DNA of 50,965 nucleotides, from positions 1 to 50,965 of the forward strand of contig FN648755.1 in the NCBI GenBank assembly GCA_000310025.1, given 5' to 3'. Position 1 is the first letter of the stretch. Every line of letters begins with the position of its first letter. This document shows positions 41,626 to 50,965 of the stretch, one piece after another. Made by a program: the position numbers and the translations under genes. The notes under the pieces are model-generated. The model made no database searches, was not told the origin of the DNA, and worked only from the letters and a program-made list of their open reading frames with translations. The stretch comes from Ectocarpus siliculosus. Lineage: Eukaryota > Sar > Phaeophyceae > Ectocarpales > Ectocarpaceae.

Positions 41626-42605
41626 TAGGTGGAACTTCTAGATTTAGGTGGAAGGGTCTAGTTCTGGGAACGTTCCTCAAAGCGGGGGAACATCGAGCTC
41701 CTAAATCTGGAAAGGGACTTTCAGATTTAGAAAAGTAGAGGCTTGGCGCCGCTTTTTTCTAAATCGAAATCGCTTTCAGGAGACGATATAGATTTAAGGA
41801 GGAAGGAGCAAAGAGACCCACCACCACAACAACAACAGCTGTAGTATGGAGCTCAAGGCACCACGGAGGGTGCGGTTGTGTGGGCTCCATCGCTGCCAAC
41901 GAAGAGAGGAGGTCAGACCTACACCTACCTGGGGGTTGGTTGCTCTGCGTGTGTGTGTGGAAGTGCGGTACGTATGAGGCGTGGAGCATTCCAAGAAAGA
42001 AAAAGCACGCGTGCGTGCGTGCGTGTGTTTGATCACCACCTGTCAGTCTGTTTTGTTGTTGCTGCTGCTGGGTTGTTGCTGGGCAAGAGAAGAAGCGACA
42101 CGAGGAAAAGAGGAAGATCAGACTTGTCTAGACGGCTCGGCGATGAGCTCTACTATATATATGTAATCGGGGTGTAGTGTGTGTGTGCGTCTGCTCTCTT
42201 CTTGTTTGCTTCTTCCTCTCTCTCTCTCTCCTCTCTTTCTCTCTCTCGTGGAAAACGCTATTTCTCTCGTTCGCACACAGCAACAAAAGAGAAGTGAGGC
42301 TCTTTGATCACCCTTCTCCTCACAGATTGCACTGTTGGTGCAGCCCCTCAACTACGTGCGTGCGTGGTCTGTGTCAACCTCCTCATCAACCTCCACACCG
42401 CCGTGTGTGTGTGTCTGCCGATGTGTGATGTGATGTTTCGATGCAGCAGCAGCTGTCCCTTTTTTTTTTTCTGCCGCCTTTCCGCGCCGGCGTGTTTTCT
42501 TGCCGCGTTCAACTCCGTGGTCTCCACAAAATAAAGTTCCGAGAACGTTCGTTACACCCAAATCGAAAAGTTGTCTTCCTAAATCGAGAAGTTGTTCCGA
42601 AACTC
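41593..42605. mobile_element. 1.0-kb element with 12-base perfect terminal inverted repeats
   Basis: The left end GAGTTTCGGAAC (41593-41604) and right end GTTCCGAAACTC (42594-42605) are perfect inverted repeats. CTAAATC/GATTTAG words cluster just inside both ends (41621, 41640, 41696, 41730, 41758; 42569, 42590), the pattern of transposase binding sites in hAT- and CACTA-type elements. GAACGTTC words occur near both ends. No transposase is encoded. No clear target duplication was found. Confidence 0.6.
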
Positions 42606-42711
42606 TCTATTATTTTGTATTTTCTATTCTTAACGTATCCGCATTTTTTTTTTTCACGTATGTATGCCCTGCTGGCGCTCGCCCCTCTCTCTCGCCTTGC
42701 TTTCCGGTTTC

Positions 42712-43083
42712 ACAGTAGCGTCTCTGCTGGGACGGAAGTGTGCCTCTCTTCGATGCCGATGCTGCTGCTGCCGTGTACACCCGGCAGGGGATGTCAGGTG
42801 AGGTTCACGAAAGAACGCTACTGATTCGGCAATATATGTCGTGTTGTTTTTTTCCGCACCTCTTGTTGGGTGAGCATCAAGGAATACCAAGAGCGTCCCA
42901 AATCTGGAAATCACATCATCACCAGCCGTACGTAGCATGACACCATCACGGCAGCAAACATCTGTCGGAGTGAGAAGCTTAAAGCTATGTTTCAAAAGCA
43001 AGGCTGGAAGAGTATAGACGTGGCCCAAATCGCTGATATTTTGTGTTGGAATGCAGGCAGTGCTCTCATGGTTGTATTCATCT
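42712..43083 (+). pseudogene. Module 1: exons X1 and Y1 of an unknown gene
   Basis: After a CT-rich tract and TTTCACAG comes X1 (WDGSVPLFDADAAAAVYTRQ...), ending TCAG|GTGAGG. Then GGCAG precedes Y1 (NICRSEKLKAMFQKQGWKSI, then ADILCWNAGSALMVVFI). Joining X1 to Y1 in phase 1 keeps one frame. The first codon of X1 is TAG, so at least this copy is broken or begins later. Family unknown. Confidence 0.42.
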
Positions 43084-43175
43084 GATGCTTCGAGGTGTGT
43101 CTCATATATCTCGCTCAAGGTTGAGATTTTGTAGGCATTGACTACCGCTGTACATATTTACACGCTTGCTCCCGC

Positions 43176-43180
<5 letters not shown>

Positions 43181-43224
<44 letters not shown>
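43181..43224 (+). repeat. (CT)n microsatellite
   Basis: About 21 CT units, expanded from the pyrimidine tract upstream of exon X2. Confidence 0.95.
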
Positions 43225-43226
<2 letters not shown>

Positions 43227-43245
43227 CAAGGCTTGATTTCGGATT

Positions 43246-43590
43246 TCACAGCAGCCCATCCGCTCGGCCGGAAGTGTGCCCTTCCCGGGCGCCGGAAGAT
43301 TCCTTACTGCTCCGTCTGCGGGTAGGTGCTGGGTGCACTCCGTAGGAGATGTCAGGTAAGGGTTACCGGAGAGCGTCACGGCTTTGACCAATTTAGGTTT
43401 TCTTTTTTTGCAATTACACCTCACCAGTGTAGAGGCGTGTCGGAGTGAGAAGGTTAAACCTGTTTCAACAGTAGAGGCGGACATGGAACGGGAAGGGCGT
43501 GGCCAACTATGGGCTTTTGCTGATCATGTAAATACTCTAAAGATTTCGTCGTCAGACCTTGACTTGATTTTTATCTACAGCAGTAAGTAG
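43246..43590 (+). pseudogene. Module 2: exons X2 and Y2, diverged copy
   Basis: X2 follows TTTCACAG (CAGCCCATCCGCTCGGCC) and ends GTCAG|GTAAGG. Y2 reads CRSEKVKPVSTVEADMERE, then GRGQLWAFADHVNTLKISSS. X2 is in another phase than X1 relative to Y, so the copy is frameshifted. Similarity to module 1 is plain in DNA (GGAAGTGTGCC, GATGTCAGGT, TGTCGGAGTGAGAAG). Confidence 0.45.
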
Positions 43591-43639
43591 TGCCCCAAAA
43601 TTGGTGCTGCCGTTTATTTATATTTTTCACGTGCCACAC

Positions 43640-44230
43640 AGCAGTAACGCGTTGCGACGAAAATGCCTAGGTTTGTGTCCTCCACTCACCACGTATCTCA
43701 CGAACTTAGTGCAGCAACGACAACGTGTTTCGAACCTTAACGTGCCCTCGTCACACCCTGTACTGAGTGCACTTTTCGACTGCTCGCGTTTTCTTCAGTG
43801 TTGTTTTGATGTTGTGGCGACCACGTGCTTTTGCTGGGTGTAGCACCAAATCGGTGTCGTCTGCATTTTGTTCGCGCCACTAGGCATGCGTTGCGACGAA
43901 ATACCTAGCGTTGAGGCCACCACATATCGAACGGACTTTGGTGCAGCAACAACAGCTTGTAGTGCAGCCTTGCGTGCTATCGTCACACCCTGTCATGGAT
44001 GCATTAGACGACGGTTCACGTTCGGTTTTGTTTCGGTTTGACTGTCGTTGCGACCACATGCACGCGTGCAGTGTACTTCGTCTACGGCATGTCGCTCTCC
44101 AACACCGGGCTATCAGCTATTGCTGTGCTGCAGTGTACCTAGTTTCAAAACGACAGTTCACGTTTGGTGTACGGTATTGTTTTTTTAACGATTTTGCGAT
44201 CACGTACTGCGTGTGGCAGCCATCACGAAC
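43640..44230 (+). repeat. Degenerate tandem repeat, period about 237
   Basis: Copy 1 from 43653 and copy 2 from 43890 share TTGCGACGAAA, (G)CCTAG(G/C), GTGCAGCAAC, CGTCACACCCTGT and GCGACCAC. A partial third unit from 44150 repeats ACGACAGTTCACGTTTGG. No open frame is conserved. Confidence 0.65.
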
Positions 44231-44979
44231 ATGTACAGCAGTGCAGCAGTGTAGTTCGGCCACGTCACGTGTCGCGTGCGCTCTGCCACACCGACTCCAC
44301 TCCTGCGAAACTCAAACTTCACCTACGCTGTACTGTATGTATAGTACAACAACACACAGCTTTGATCCGGCGTATAGATGTTGCCTAGAGGGCATGCTTG
44401 CGGGATACCAGGACGTAGTCCGCCCACATTATGTGCAGCCTCGAACATGACGTCTGCTCACCTCTACTGCGGCCATCATGCCAATCTCCTCACAAAACAC
44501 AAATTGTATCCATTGCCGCTGGCTCCGCTGGCTCCGCTGGCTCTGCAGAACTGTACGCCGGCGTTCAATCTGCCTTGTTCGTAACTGCTCCTGCGCAGAG
44601 TCTGCACTTTCCGTATTACTGTTGCTCTTAGACTACAGTGTTACTGCTTGACTGTATCCATGCGACACAAATATTACTCCTTGGTTGCCACATACGTACC
44701 CCAAAATCCGTTGGGTCCGACTGCCACAACCAACGACACGCGCATTTGTTTTCCTCTTCGAGATTTCGCACCACGCCCCGACCCGTGCAGCCAACAACTA
44801 ATTGTGGTCTACGCAGTGGAAGTTTCACTTCCACTGTCGTCTGCATATTGGGTTACAGGAGGAAAACTCCTTTATTGAGACACAGGTTCAACATAGCGTC
44901 AACCGTTGAAAGTTAGCGACGCCGAAATCCCGTCATGATACTGTCCGACATCCATCCGACATCCATCACTAATGTCTTG
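44231..44979. other. Gene-free stretch
   Basis: A GGCTCCGCT triplet tandem lies at 44519-44545. Open frames are short and unrecognised. Confidence 0.35.
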
Positions 44980-45037
44980 CTAGGGGAGTCAGGGCCACCC
45001 GCCCCATTGGGGGCGGGGGGCCAATCGTTGCCCCTAG
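44980..45037. mobile_element. 58-base palindromic CTAGGG element (terminus of the inverted-arm family)
   Basis: It reads CTAGGGG at the left and CCCCTAG at the right. Its right half inverted (CTAGGGGCAACGATTGGCC, then CCCCGCCCCCAATGGGGC) matches the terminus of the elements ending at 18479 and beginning at 32090. It thus looks like two ends of that family brought together, or its hairpin end alone. Confidence 0.6.
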
Positions 45038-45234
45038 TATGCAATATCTAAGTGCAGGCAGTGTTTTGGGTGCTTGGGAGTTTTTTAGGGTCGTATGTAA
45101 TGTCCTACCCTATGTACGTAATGTCAGCTAGGGTTAGATGTATCATATGGGCTCAGGTTGCATGATGCTTTCTTGACATATGTATGCATACACCCTGCTG
45201 TTGCCCGGCCTCGCCCGCTTGTTTGTTTCGTAAT

Positions 45235-45332
45235 TTACAGCAGCCCAGCGGCTCGGCCGAAAGTGTGACTCTCTTCGATACCGTGGGAAGTCCTCTCTGC
45301 TCATGCTGCTATGTGTACGCCGTAGGGGGTGT
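45235..45332 (+). pseudogene. Module 3: exon X3 only
   Basis: After TAATTTACAG come CAGCCCAGCGGCTCGGCC, GAAAGTGTGACTCTCTTCGA and a GTCAG|GTGAGT end, matching X1 and X2. No Y exon is evident downstream apart from a faint likeness near 45370. Confidence 0.4.
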
Positions 45333-46209
45333 CAGGTGAGTGTCGCCAATTACTCATAATTTCTCCCTGTAAGAAAAGCTTCCGCTTCTTGGGCAGATGT
45401 TTTGGCTGGCTATACTAACACAGCGAGACACACGGAAGAATACCGCGCAACGGAGTACTGCTGCTGGGGATCACCTCTGGGGCCGGCGGGGGGGGGGGGG
45501 GTATGCGTCCTAGATTAGCTTTTTCACAGAAGTGTAGACCCTTTTGGGACCGGGCAATGCAGCAGTTTTAACACAGAGTAGAACTAGGCTGTGTAGCAGT
45601 ACCACCTGCAGGGGACGCGCGGCTCAGGGGATTTTGCACATGAAGTTAGGCCCCCAGGCACTACACAGCCTAAACCTAGACAGGACCACAGCGTGCCAAC
45701 TCCACCACAGCGTGGCACCTCACCGAGTCACGATACACCAAGGGTTCTCTCTGCGCTAGAAGCACAGCGGAGCCTCGGGCGACTACCTTGCGGTAAACAG
45801 AGTTTAGTGACCATGCTTTGGACTTTGTGTTCATGAGTCTCAAGGACAGGAATGTGCTGGCGAAGGGCCCTACCGCGTTAAGAAAAAAAACTTAAAAAAA
45901 TGCCTCTTGTAGCTCATCTGATTTTTTGTCGTCGTTTTTTGGGGTCGTTCATGTCCTTTTGCTTTCGATAGTGCAAGTTGAAGTTAGTTAGAAAAACAGA
46001 GAAATGCTAGGGGGAGGTTCATGGAAAAGGCGAGTGGAGATGACCGATCGCTCACCGAAAAAATAGAAAGGACTTGAACGATTAACGGTGTGCTTCCATT
46101 TCGCGTCCCCGATCCTCTCCTACTTTCTGAGGGTGCGGAGACCCTCCCGCGTTTTCCCCATGTCTCGCTCGCTCGTCATTGCTCGCTCGTCATTAACGTG
46201 AACATGTAG
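45333..46209. other. Gene-free stretch
   Basis: A G-run lies at 45489-45501. A frame at 45544-45759 lacks motifs. GCTCGCTCGTCATT is doubled at 46164-46194, just before the ATPase exon. Confidence 0.35.
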
Positions 46210-48665
46210 GCACTACCACCCTGGTCGCCTCGGACAAGACCGGCACCCTTGGCGTGAACCGAATGAGCGTGGAGGATGTCTGGATGAACGGGAAGCGCCT
46301 TTCGGCTTAGGGGGCAATCATCGCGGAGGCCAGCTTAGGCTCCGCGCCGGAGGTGAGTGGGAGGATGGCGGCGTTGTTGGTGCTTTCGCTGCGAGCGAAG
46401 GAGCCGTGTATTTTTTTCCCATGTTTATGTTGTTGTTAAGGTGGATAGACCGATGCTTAGGGTTGACCCGATGTATCGTGATTGGTGGAGGACACGGGAC
46501 ATGCTGCTACCGTGGCGAAGTCGAGGTTAGGTTGGGAATAATAGTTCCTCCGTGTAACCTATAGACGCAATCAAACTCCTTCTTCCTCTCGCCCTCCGTC
46601 GTTGTTTGCGGCGGACCTCCGGCCTCCTACTAGGCCTGACGCTTGTCACCGCCATTCTGATACCCTTTCTTAACCCTGCGTGCTTGCCTTTCCCGCGACC
46701 TCACCTGCGTTCGGTCCGTGGTATTCAACTAGCGGCTCAATCACCACGGTTGTAAATAGAACGCGAATACCGCTTGTCAGACTCTGTAGGGCTTCGGGTA
46801 GGTTGATTCGGTTGCATGCACATGTTTCGCTCGCTTGTGAAGAACAGGCATGAGCTTTTACCGTTCATTTCACACGAGTTGTTTGTTCGCTTTCCGCTCG
46901 CTTGTGATGCTATGTGGGTATCGTTCGCGGATTGGTGGGGTGGGTTGGGGTTGGAGGGTATTTGGCACGGTGGTCCTTCGTCAGCCTCGTGGGGCTACGT
47001 GATCCGCCCAAGGCCGCCCAAGCCGGCGGTGCAGGAGGTCATGCACGAGTGCAACGCGGGTTAGGTGCATGTGGTGATGGTCATTGGGGACCGCCCGCTA
47101 TCGGTTAGGGCGATCGCTCGACAGGTTTGTTGTTTGTTGCTGTTGCTGTTGCCGTTGCCGTTGTTGTTGGTGTTGGTGTCGCTGTGTGTCTTGTTTTTCG
47201 TTTTGTCTTGCGTCGTTTGTTGGATTTAGGGGTGATTCTTCTCTGCCTTGAGCGTTGTTGCATGTGCCTCCGCCTTTAATCGTGGTTGTAGGTGTCGTCG
47301 TCGTCGGGACGTAGGCTTCTGTTGTTTGACGGTGTTTTTGTATATTTGTTGCTGTCCGCCGTCCGAGGTGTTAGTCTCGTTTTCGTTTAAATGAAATGGA
47401 ACATCCATCGTTTCCGAGAAAACACAGTTTACCATCCCATTGTTGAAAAAGAAAGTCAAGAAATATCGCGAAACAATGTTCAGGCGGGCATCATCAAGAG
47501 GGCGTCTGAGGCAGCGATCGCAGCGAGGCTAATTGTGTCCGAAGCGGAGGTGGGTGTCTTGGCACGCGGTATCTCACAGTATCTCCGGATGTTTCTGTTG
47601 TCTGTGTGTGTTGGCCGTAATCACTGCCGGCTGTTTTCGCTCGTAGGCTTGTTTTGTTTTGCATTCCGCTGAAAACATAGGCCTCAACTTACCAAGGTTT
47701 GGGCGGCTCTACAATAGCTTACTTCATTTGGGGCGTGTTATTTTGTTAGGGTGAGTCCTGCTGAAAGTGTTGCCCTACCCCCATTTCTCTTTTTTTTGGC
47801 CGTATGTTGGTGGCCATGAGGTTTTCCTTGCGCTGTTCGGGGTCGTATCTCCCTGATTCGGGTGGTGACGTGCCCACCCCTGTCCACGTGCATGTCCCTG
47901 CTTAGACCGCCGAACAATTGTTCGTTTTTTTTTTCTTTGCGCAGGGAAGGTGGGCGAGGGTGACCACGACTGCGCCATCTTGCACGGGGACCACATCGAT
48001 GACCTCACACCTGAGCAACGGTGAGTGCGTTGTTATATGGCTGACCGTCAAGGCCCTTTGGGTTAAGGTCGTCGCACGCACGTGATGACGATAGGTTAGT
48101 GAAGAACGGTGCCGAAGAATCGTACTACAGCAGTTGCTGCTTTGTAAGCACATGGTGAGCGTTTGGTTGGTACACTTGCGCCAGCCCTAAAGGGTAATGA
48201 AGACATGAAGAAGCCTCTCTTCGCGCGAATATCGAGGGGCTAGCCTTCGTGGGGAGGTAGTCCTTGTATCTCTCTCTGCTGTGGAAACGTTTTTGCGTTA
48301 GCCACCCTAAGCCGTAAAACCCATCGGCCGACATGGCATTGGGACAGCTGTCTAAACGTTACGCTTAGGGTTCGTGGATGAAGCTGACTGGACTCGCGCT
48401 TGATGCCGTTCCTCCCCTTCCCCCCGCATTCGTATCAATGCCATTCAGTAAGCTGACTTGGCGCCATACTGGATGGAGAGAGGACGATCGAGGCATGGAC
48501 ATAGCAGCATCATGGGAAAGTGAGAATTTAGAAATGATCCGTTGTAGACAAAAGTGATCGACCTCATGATGGTGTGTTTTTGTATTTCCCAAGAGCAGGG
48601 GCGTGGTCGCGAGTGCCGCCCCAGATGGCGTTAGTGTCACGAGAAATAGCGTCGAGGCGACACGT
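46210..48665 (+). pseudogene. P-type cation ATPase (Na+/K+-like), exon remnants
   Basis: Four pieces in the right order. Exon 46210-46352 (acceptor GTAG, donor GAG|GTGAGT): TTTLVASDKTGTLGVNRMSV, the phosphorylation motif with its Asp, then EDVWMNGKRLSA and a TAG at 46308-46310. Piece 46957-47124: FVSLVGLRDPPKAA, a frameshift, AVQEVMHECNAG, a TAG, VHVVMVIGDRPLSVRAIARQ, where the family has T-G-D-H-P. Exon 47945-48020: HDCAILHGDHIDDLTPEQ, like the H-G-(S/D)-x-L-K-D-(M/L)-T-x-E-Q block of Na+/K+ pumps. Piece near 48600-48665: AWSRVPPQMALVSREI, like the F-A-R-T-S-P-Q-Q-K-L block. Such pumps move cations across membranes using ATP. The nucleotide domain between the first two pieces and all membrane segments are missing. 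The stops and the frameshift make it a pseudogene. Confidence 0.82.
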
Positions 48666-49055
48666 TAGCATGAATGCCCTTCTCTATGAGGACCACGTGG
48701 AGCTGCAGTTTCGTGTGTTGCTCATGTGTTTGTGCATAGACCGATTGCTTAGATGGAGAACCTGTAACCCCCAAATTTCGAATCGAGCATCCAGCTCGCT
48801 CATACTTCTAATTACTAAGTTCGAATGCGAAAGAAAACGACAAATACCACGAATAGTCTGCAATCTGGGCTTCTAGGTGCTTCCTTTCACTAGCAGATAT
48901 AAAATTTAGAATTGGACGAGATTTTGAGCAAGTACGACACGACACCAAACTCCATCTGTATAAAATGTTTCATGTCTTTCTGTCTTTATATCTGTCTCTC
49001 ATGCCCTTTCTTTCTCTCGGTTCCTCCCTCTCTCTACCCCCCCTTCATTTACCAG
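48666..49055. other. Gap with a possible small exon
   Basis: The frame LDEILSKYDTTPNSI at 48914-48957 is followed by GTATAA and a CT-rich tract ending CAG at 49055. It could be an exon of the next gene, but its phase does not match the exon at 49056. Confidence 0.25.
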
Positions 49056-50094
49056 GTCAAGTCGTACGGCGATGCGGCAGGGTCCCGCGTGCTCCACCAG
49101 CTGACGGAGAGCGTGCAGTTTGGCCTCGAGACGAGCACTTTCCATCATGAGGCCATGAACGCTAACGAGGCCCTCATTGCGAGCTTCAAGGTGTGTTCGT
49201 GTCTGTCTGTGTATGCTAGGTACATTTGGGTTTACATCGACCACGCTAATGGGCTGACCAATGAAATGACGTCAGTCTCAGCGCGATTGTAAACAGGAAA
49301 AGCTTCGAAAAGCTTTGCATTATCTCGGGCGCCGGTAGGGAGGCGTCATGGGTCTGCGTGCTAGTGGGTTAGTTTGTCGATTGTATTTTAAGTGAGCGAC
49401 AATAGATGCTGGCTTCGGCGTGGATGTCGATTGTGTGTTGGATATTCCTCGAGAAAATATGATTGCTTCAAGGTGTGTGTGTATCGATTGTGTGTAAATG
49501 TTACAGAAATAAATGCTGCAATCCATATGTCAGTGGCTACGACCGGACTGCCGGTGCCGTCATTTTTCTTTTATCGCTTAGGGTTCCGTATGCTTGTGTG
49601 TTCGCATACATACATGGTACGAAAACAGAAACTACCATGCACACCGGTGTGTCACTGCGCACGACCGAACTGCCGTTTCCATCCCACCTTTTCGCGGGCA
49701 TGTTCCATGTGTGTATTGGTTGTGTTAAGGGGTTGAGGGTAGATTCCACACCGTACATTGCGGTGTCAGTGCGCACGCCTCACTGTCGGTTCAATTCCGT
49801 GATGGTTAGGGCGTATTCGGTGTGTGAGATCCCGCCCGCAACAAATTTACGCCTTGGAAAGGCGATGAAGACGTTGTTTGAAAACATTATTCTCACGCCT
49901 GTCATCTCACCGCCATCTGGCACAGATCCCGTATATGGTTACGGCCGACCAAGCGAAGGACGTGTACAAGAAGACCCTCACCGCTTGGGCCGGCGCCAAA
50001 CGCATCATCACGGTGGACGAGAAGGACAGCCTCGAAAAAGGTGGCCGAGTTCTTGTCCATGGACTCCGCCGTGGTCAGAAAAACCCATGCTAAG
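49056..50094 (+). pseudogene. Unidentified gene, two phase-0 exons, second with +1 frameshift
   Basis: Exon 49056-49190 (135 bases, ACCAG| ... AAG|GTGTGT) encodes VKSYGDAAGSRVLHQLTESV and ETSTFHHEAMNANEALIASF. Exon 49926-50094 (GGCACAG| ... AAG|GTAGGT) encodes IPYMVTADQAKDVYKKTLTA and AKRIITVDEKDSLEK; beyond the A-run at 50035-50039 only the next frame stays sensible (VAEFLSMDSAVVRKTHAK) up to the donor. With one A fewer the exon would be 168 bases and phase 0 at both ends, so a one-base insertion (or an assembly error) is likely. I do not recognise the protein. More exons must lie on both sides or have been lost. Confidence 0.5.
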
Positions 50095-50518
50095 GTAGGT
50101 TGACCCGTGACTTTGGCGGTGGTGTCGTTAGGTGTGCAGATTGTTTGGGGGGGTGGGTCGTGAGGTAGAGATAAATGCGACTTGAGTGTTGGTTCGAGAC
50201 GTGTGGTAGCGATGGTTGGGGATGGGAACCTTTTATTTCGGAGAGTATTGGTGGTGTTGGTTGCGTGGGCGATGCGTCGGGCTGTTCGGTAGCAAATATA
50301 GTCCGTGCAGCGGGGTGACCACGGTCGGTCGGTTAGGGCAAGAGGTGATTGCTCGTCTTTGCCTCCCAAGCAAGGGTGGCTGTCTTGAGGTTAACCGCTC
50401 CGCCCCCCCTTCGAGTGTTTTTTTTGGCGGTGGCCATGGCACCCGTCTTTCCACTCAAGTATGACTTGGGTCTTTCAGAATCACCGCCCCGCCACCACAA
50501 CCCCCCCCCCCTCCCCCC
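50095..50518. other. Short unassigned stretch
   Basis: G-run at 50145-50152, T-run with GGCGGTGGCC near 50420-50438, and C-runs before the dispersed repeat. No gene seen. Confidence 0.35.
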
Positions 50519-50965
50519 CCCTCGGCCTTGTTTGCCATCGGGGTTTGGGTTTTCGTCGCTTGGCAACGACGTTGTAAAACAAGCCGCCCCCCCCGGTGTT
50601 TGCCATCGGGGTTTGGGTTTTCGTCGCTTGGCAACGACGTTGTAAAACAAGCCCCCCACTCGGTGTTTGCCATCGGGATTGGGTTTTCGTCGCTTGGCAA
50701 CGACGTTGTAAAACAAGCCAACTCACTTCGTGAACTCGGCAACCAGGTTACCGTTTTTTTTTTTTTACCTCGGTTTTTTTTTTTGGCGGTAACCACAATG
50801 GTGGTCGAGTAGATTATGTTGTGCGGGGTCGAGAACCCTTACTCCGCGCAACGGGGGATGATCGCACCACGTTGTGTTAAAATGGTCAAGCTTCCTCGAG
50901 GCAGTTACACAGTGCTTACAACTGTCTCTGGAAGTGAAAGCACCAGAAAAAAAATTAAGTCATAC
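50519..50965 (+). repeat. Dispersed repeat, copy 2, with three tandem units, cut by window end
   Basis: Three units beginning CGG(T/CCT)TGTTTGCCATCGGG lie at 50523, 50594 and 50661, followed by the GGTTACCG ... CGGTAACC pair and the same tail as copy 1 up to AAATTAAGTCATAC at the last base. It differs from copy 1 by few substitutions, by unit number and by T-run length. Confidence 0.85.

Overview
The window is nuclear DNA of a eukaryote. Coding sequence lies in short exons with GT..AG borders, the space between genes is long and full of decayed transposons, and there are interstitial TTAGGG/CCCTAA telomere-type repeats. A stramenopile alga, most likely a brown alga close to Ectocarpus, is my inference from the mix of Ty1/copia, Ty3/gypsy chromovirus, hAT and Helitron remnants, the secreted GDPHM (von Willebrand D-like) gene, the frequent CAG/CTG runs and the moderate GC content. 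Nothing bacterial, organellar or viral is seen.

Layout. 1-2.6 kb: end of a Ty1/copia pol gene and its 3' flank. 2.8-4.0 kb (+): a three-exon Cys-rich gene with a nonsense codon (gene A). 4.1-5.3 kb: Helitron Rep/Hel N-terminal remnant. 6.9-8.5 kb: two pieces of a hAT transposase. 8.6-9.0 kb: a dispersed repeat that recurs at the right edge of the window. 13.7-15.3 kb (-): gene B, a decayed paralogue of gene A that keeps its first intron at the same place and phase. 16.7-18.5 kb: one arm of a large inverted repeat whose partner lies at 32.1-34.4 kb. 20.4-26.5 kb (-): a frameshifted Ty3/gypsy chromovirus. 29.0-36.7 kb (+): the best intact gene, four exons joined by phase-1 introns, encoding a secreted protein of about 454 residues. 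37.1-37.5 kb: a second copia fragment. 37.9 kb: a tRNA-Gly-like sequence. 38.2-39.8 kb: a satellite built around TTAGGG. 41.4-45.3 kb: decayed repeats of a two-exon gene piece, with a 1-kb terminal-inverted-repeat element in their midst. 46.2-48.7 kb: a P-type (Na+/K+-like) ATPase pseudogene. 49.0-50.1 kb: two exons of an unidentified gene. The rest is non-coding repeats.

How it fits together. Only the 29.0-36.7 kb gene reads through without a defect. The other host-like genes carry stops or frameshifts, and most remaining sequence is mobile-element debris. The two inverted-repeat arms are useful because one arm preserves the empty site of a 931-bp transposon found in the other arm, and the arms also differ by a block of telomeric repeats. 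The least described items are the gene A/B family, the TTAGGG satellite and the repeated two-exon module at 41-45 kb. Coordinates and exon limits were worked out by eye; no search or alignment program was run.
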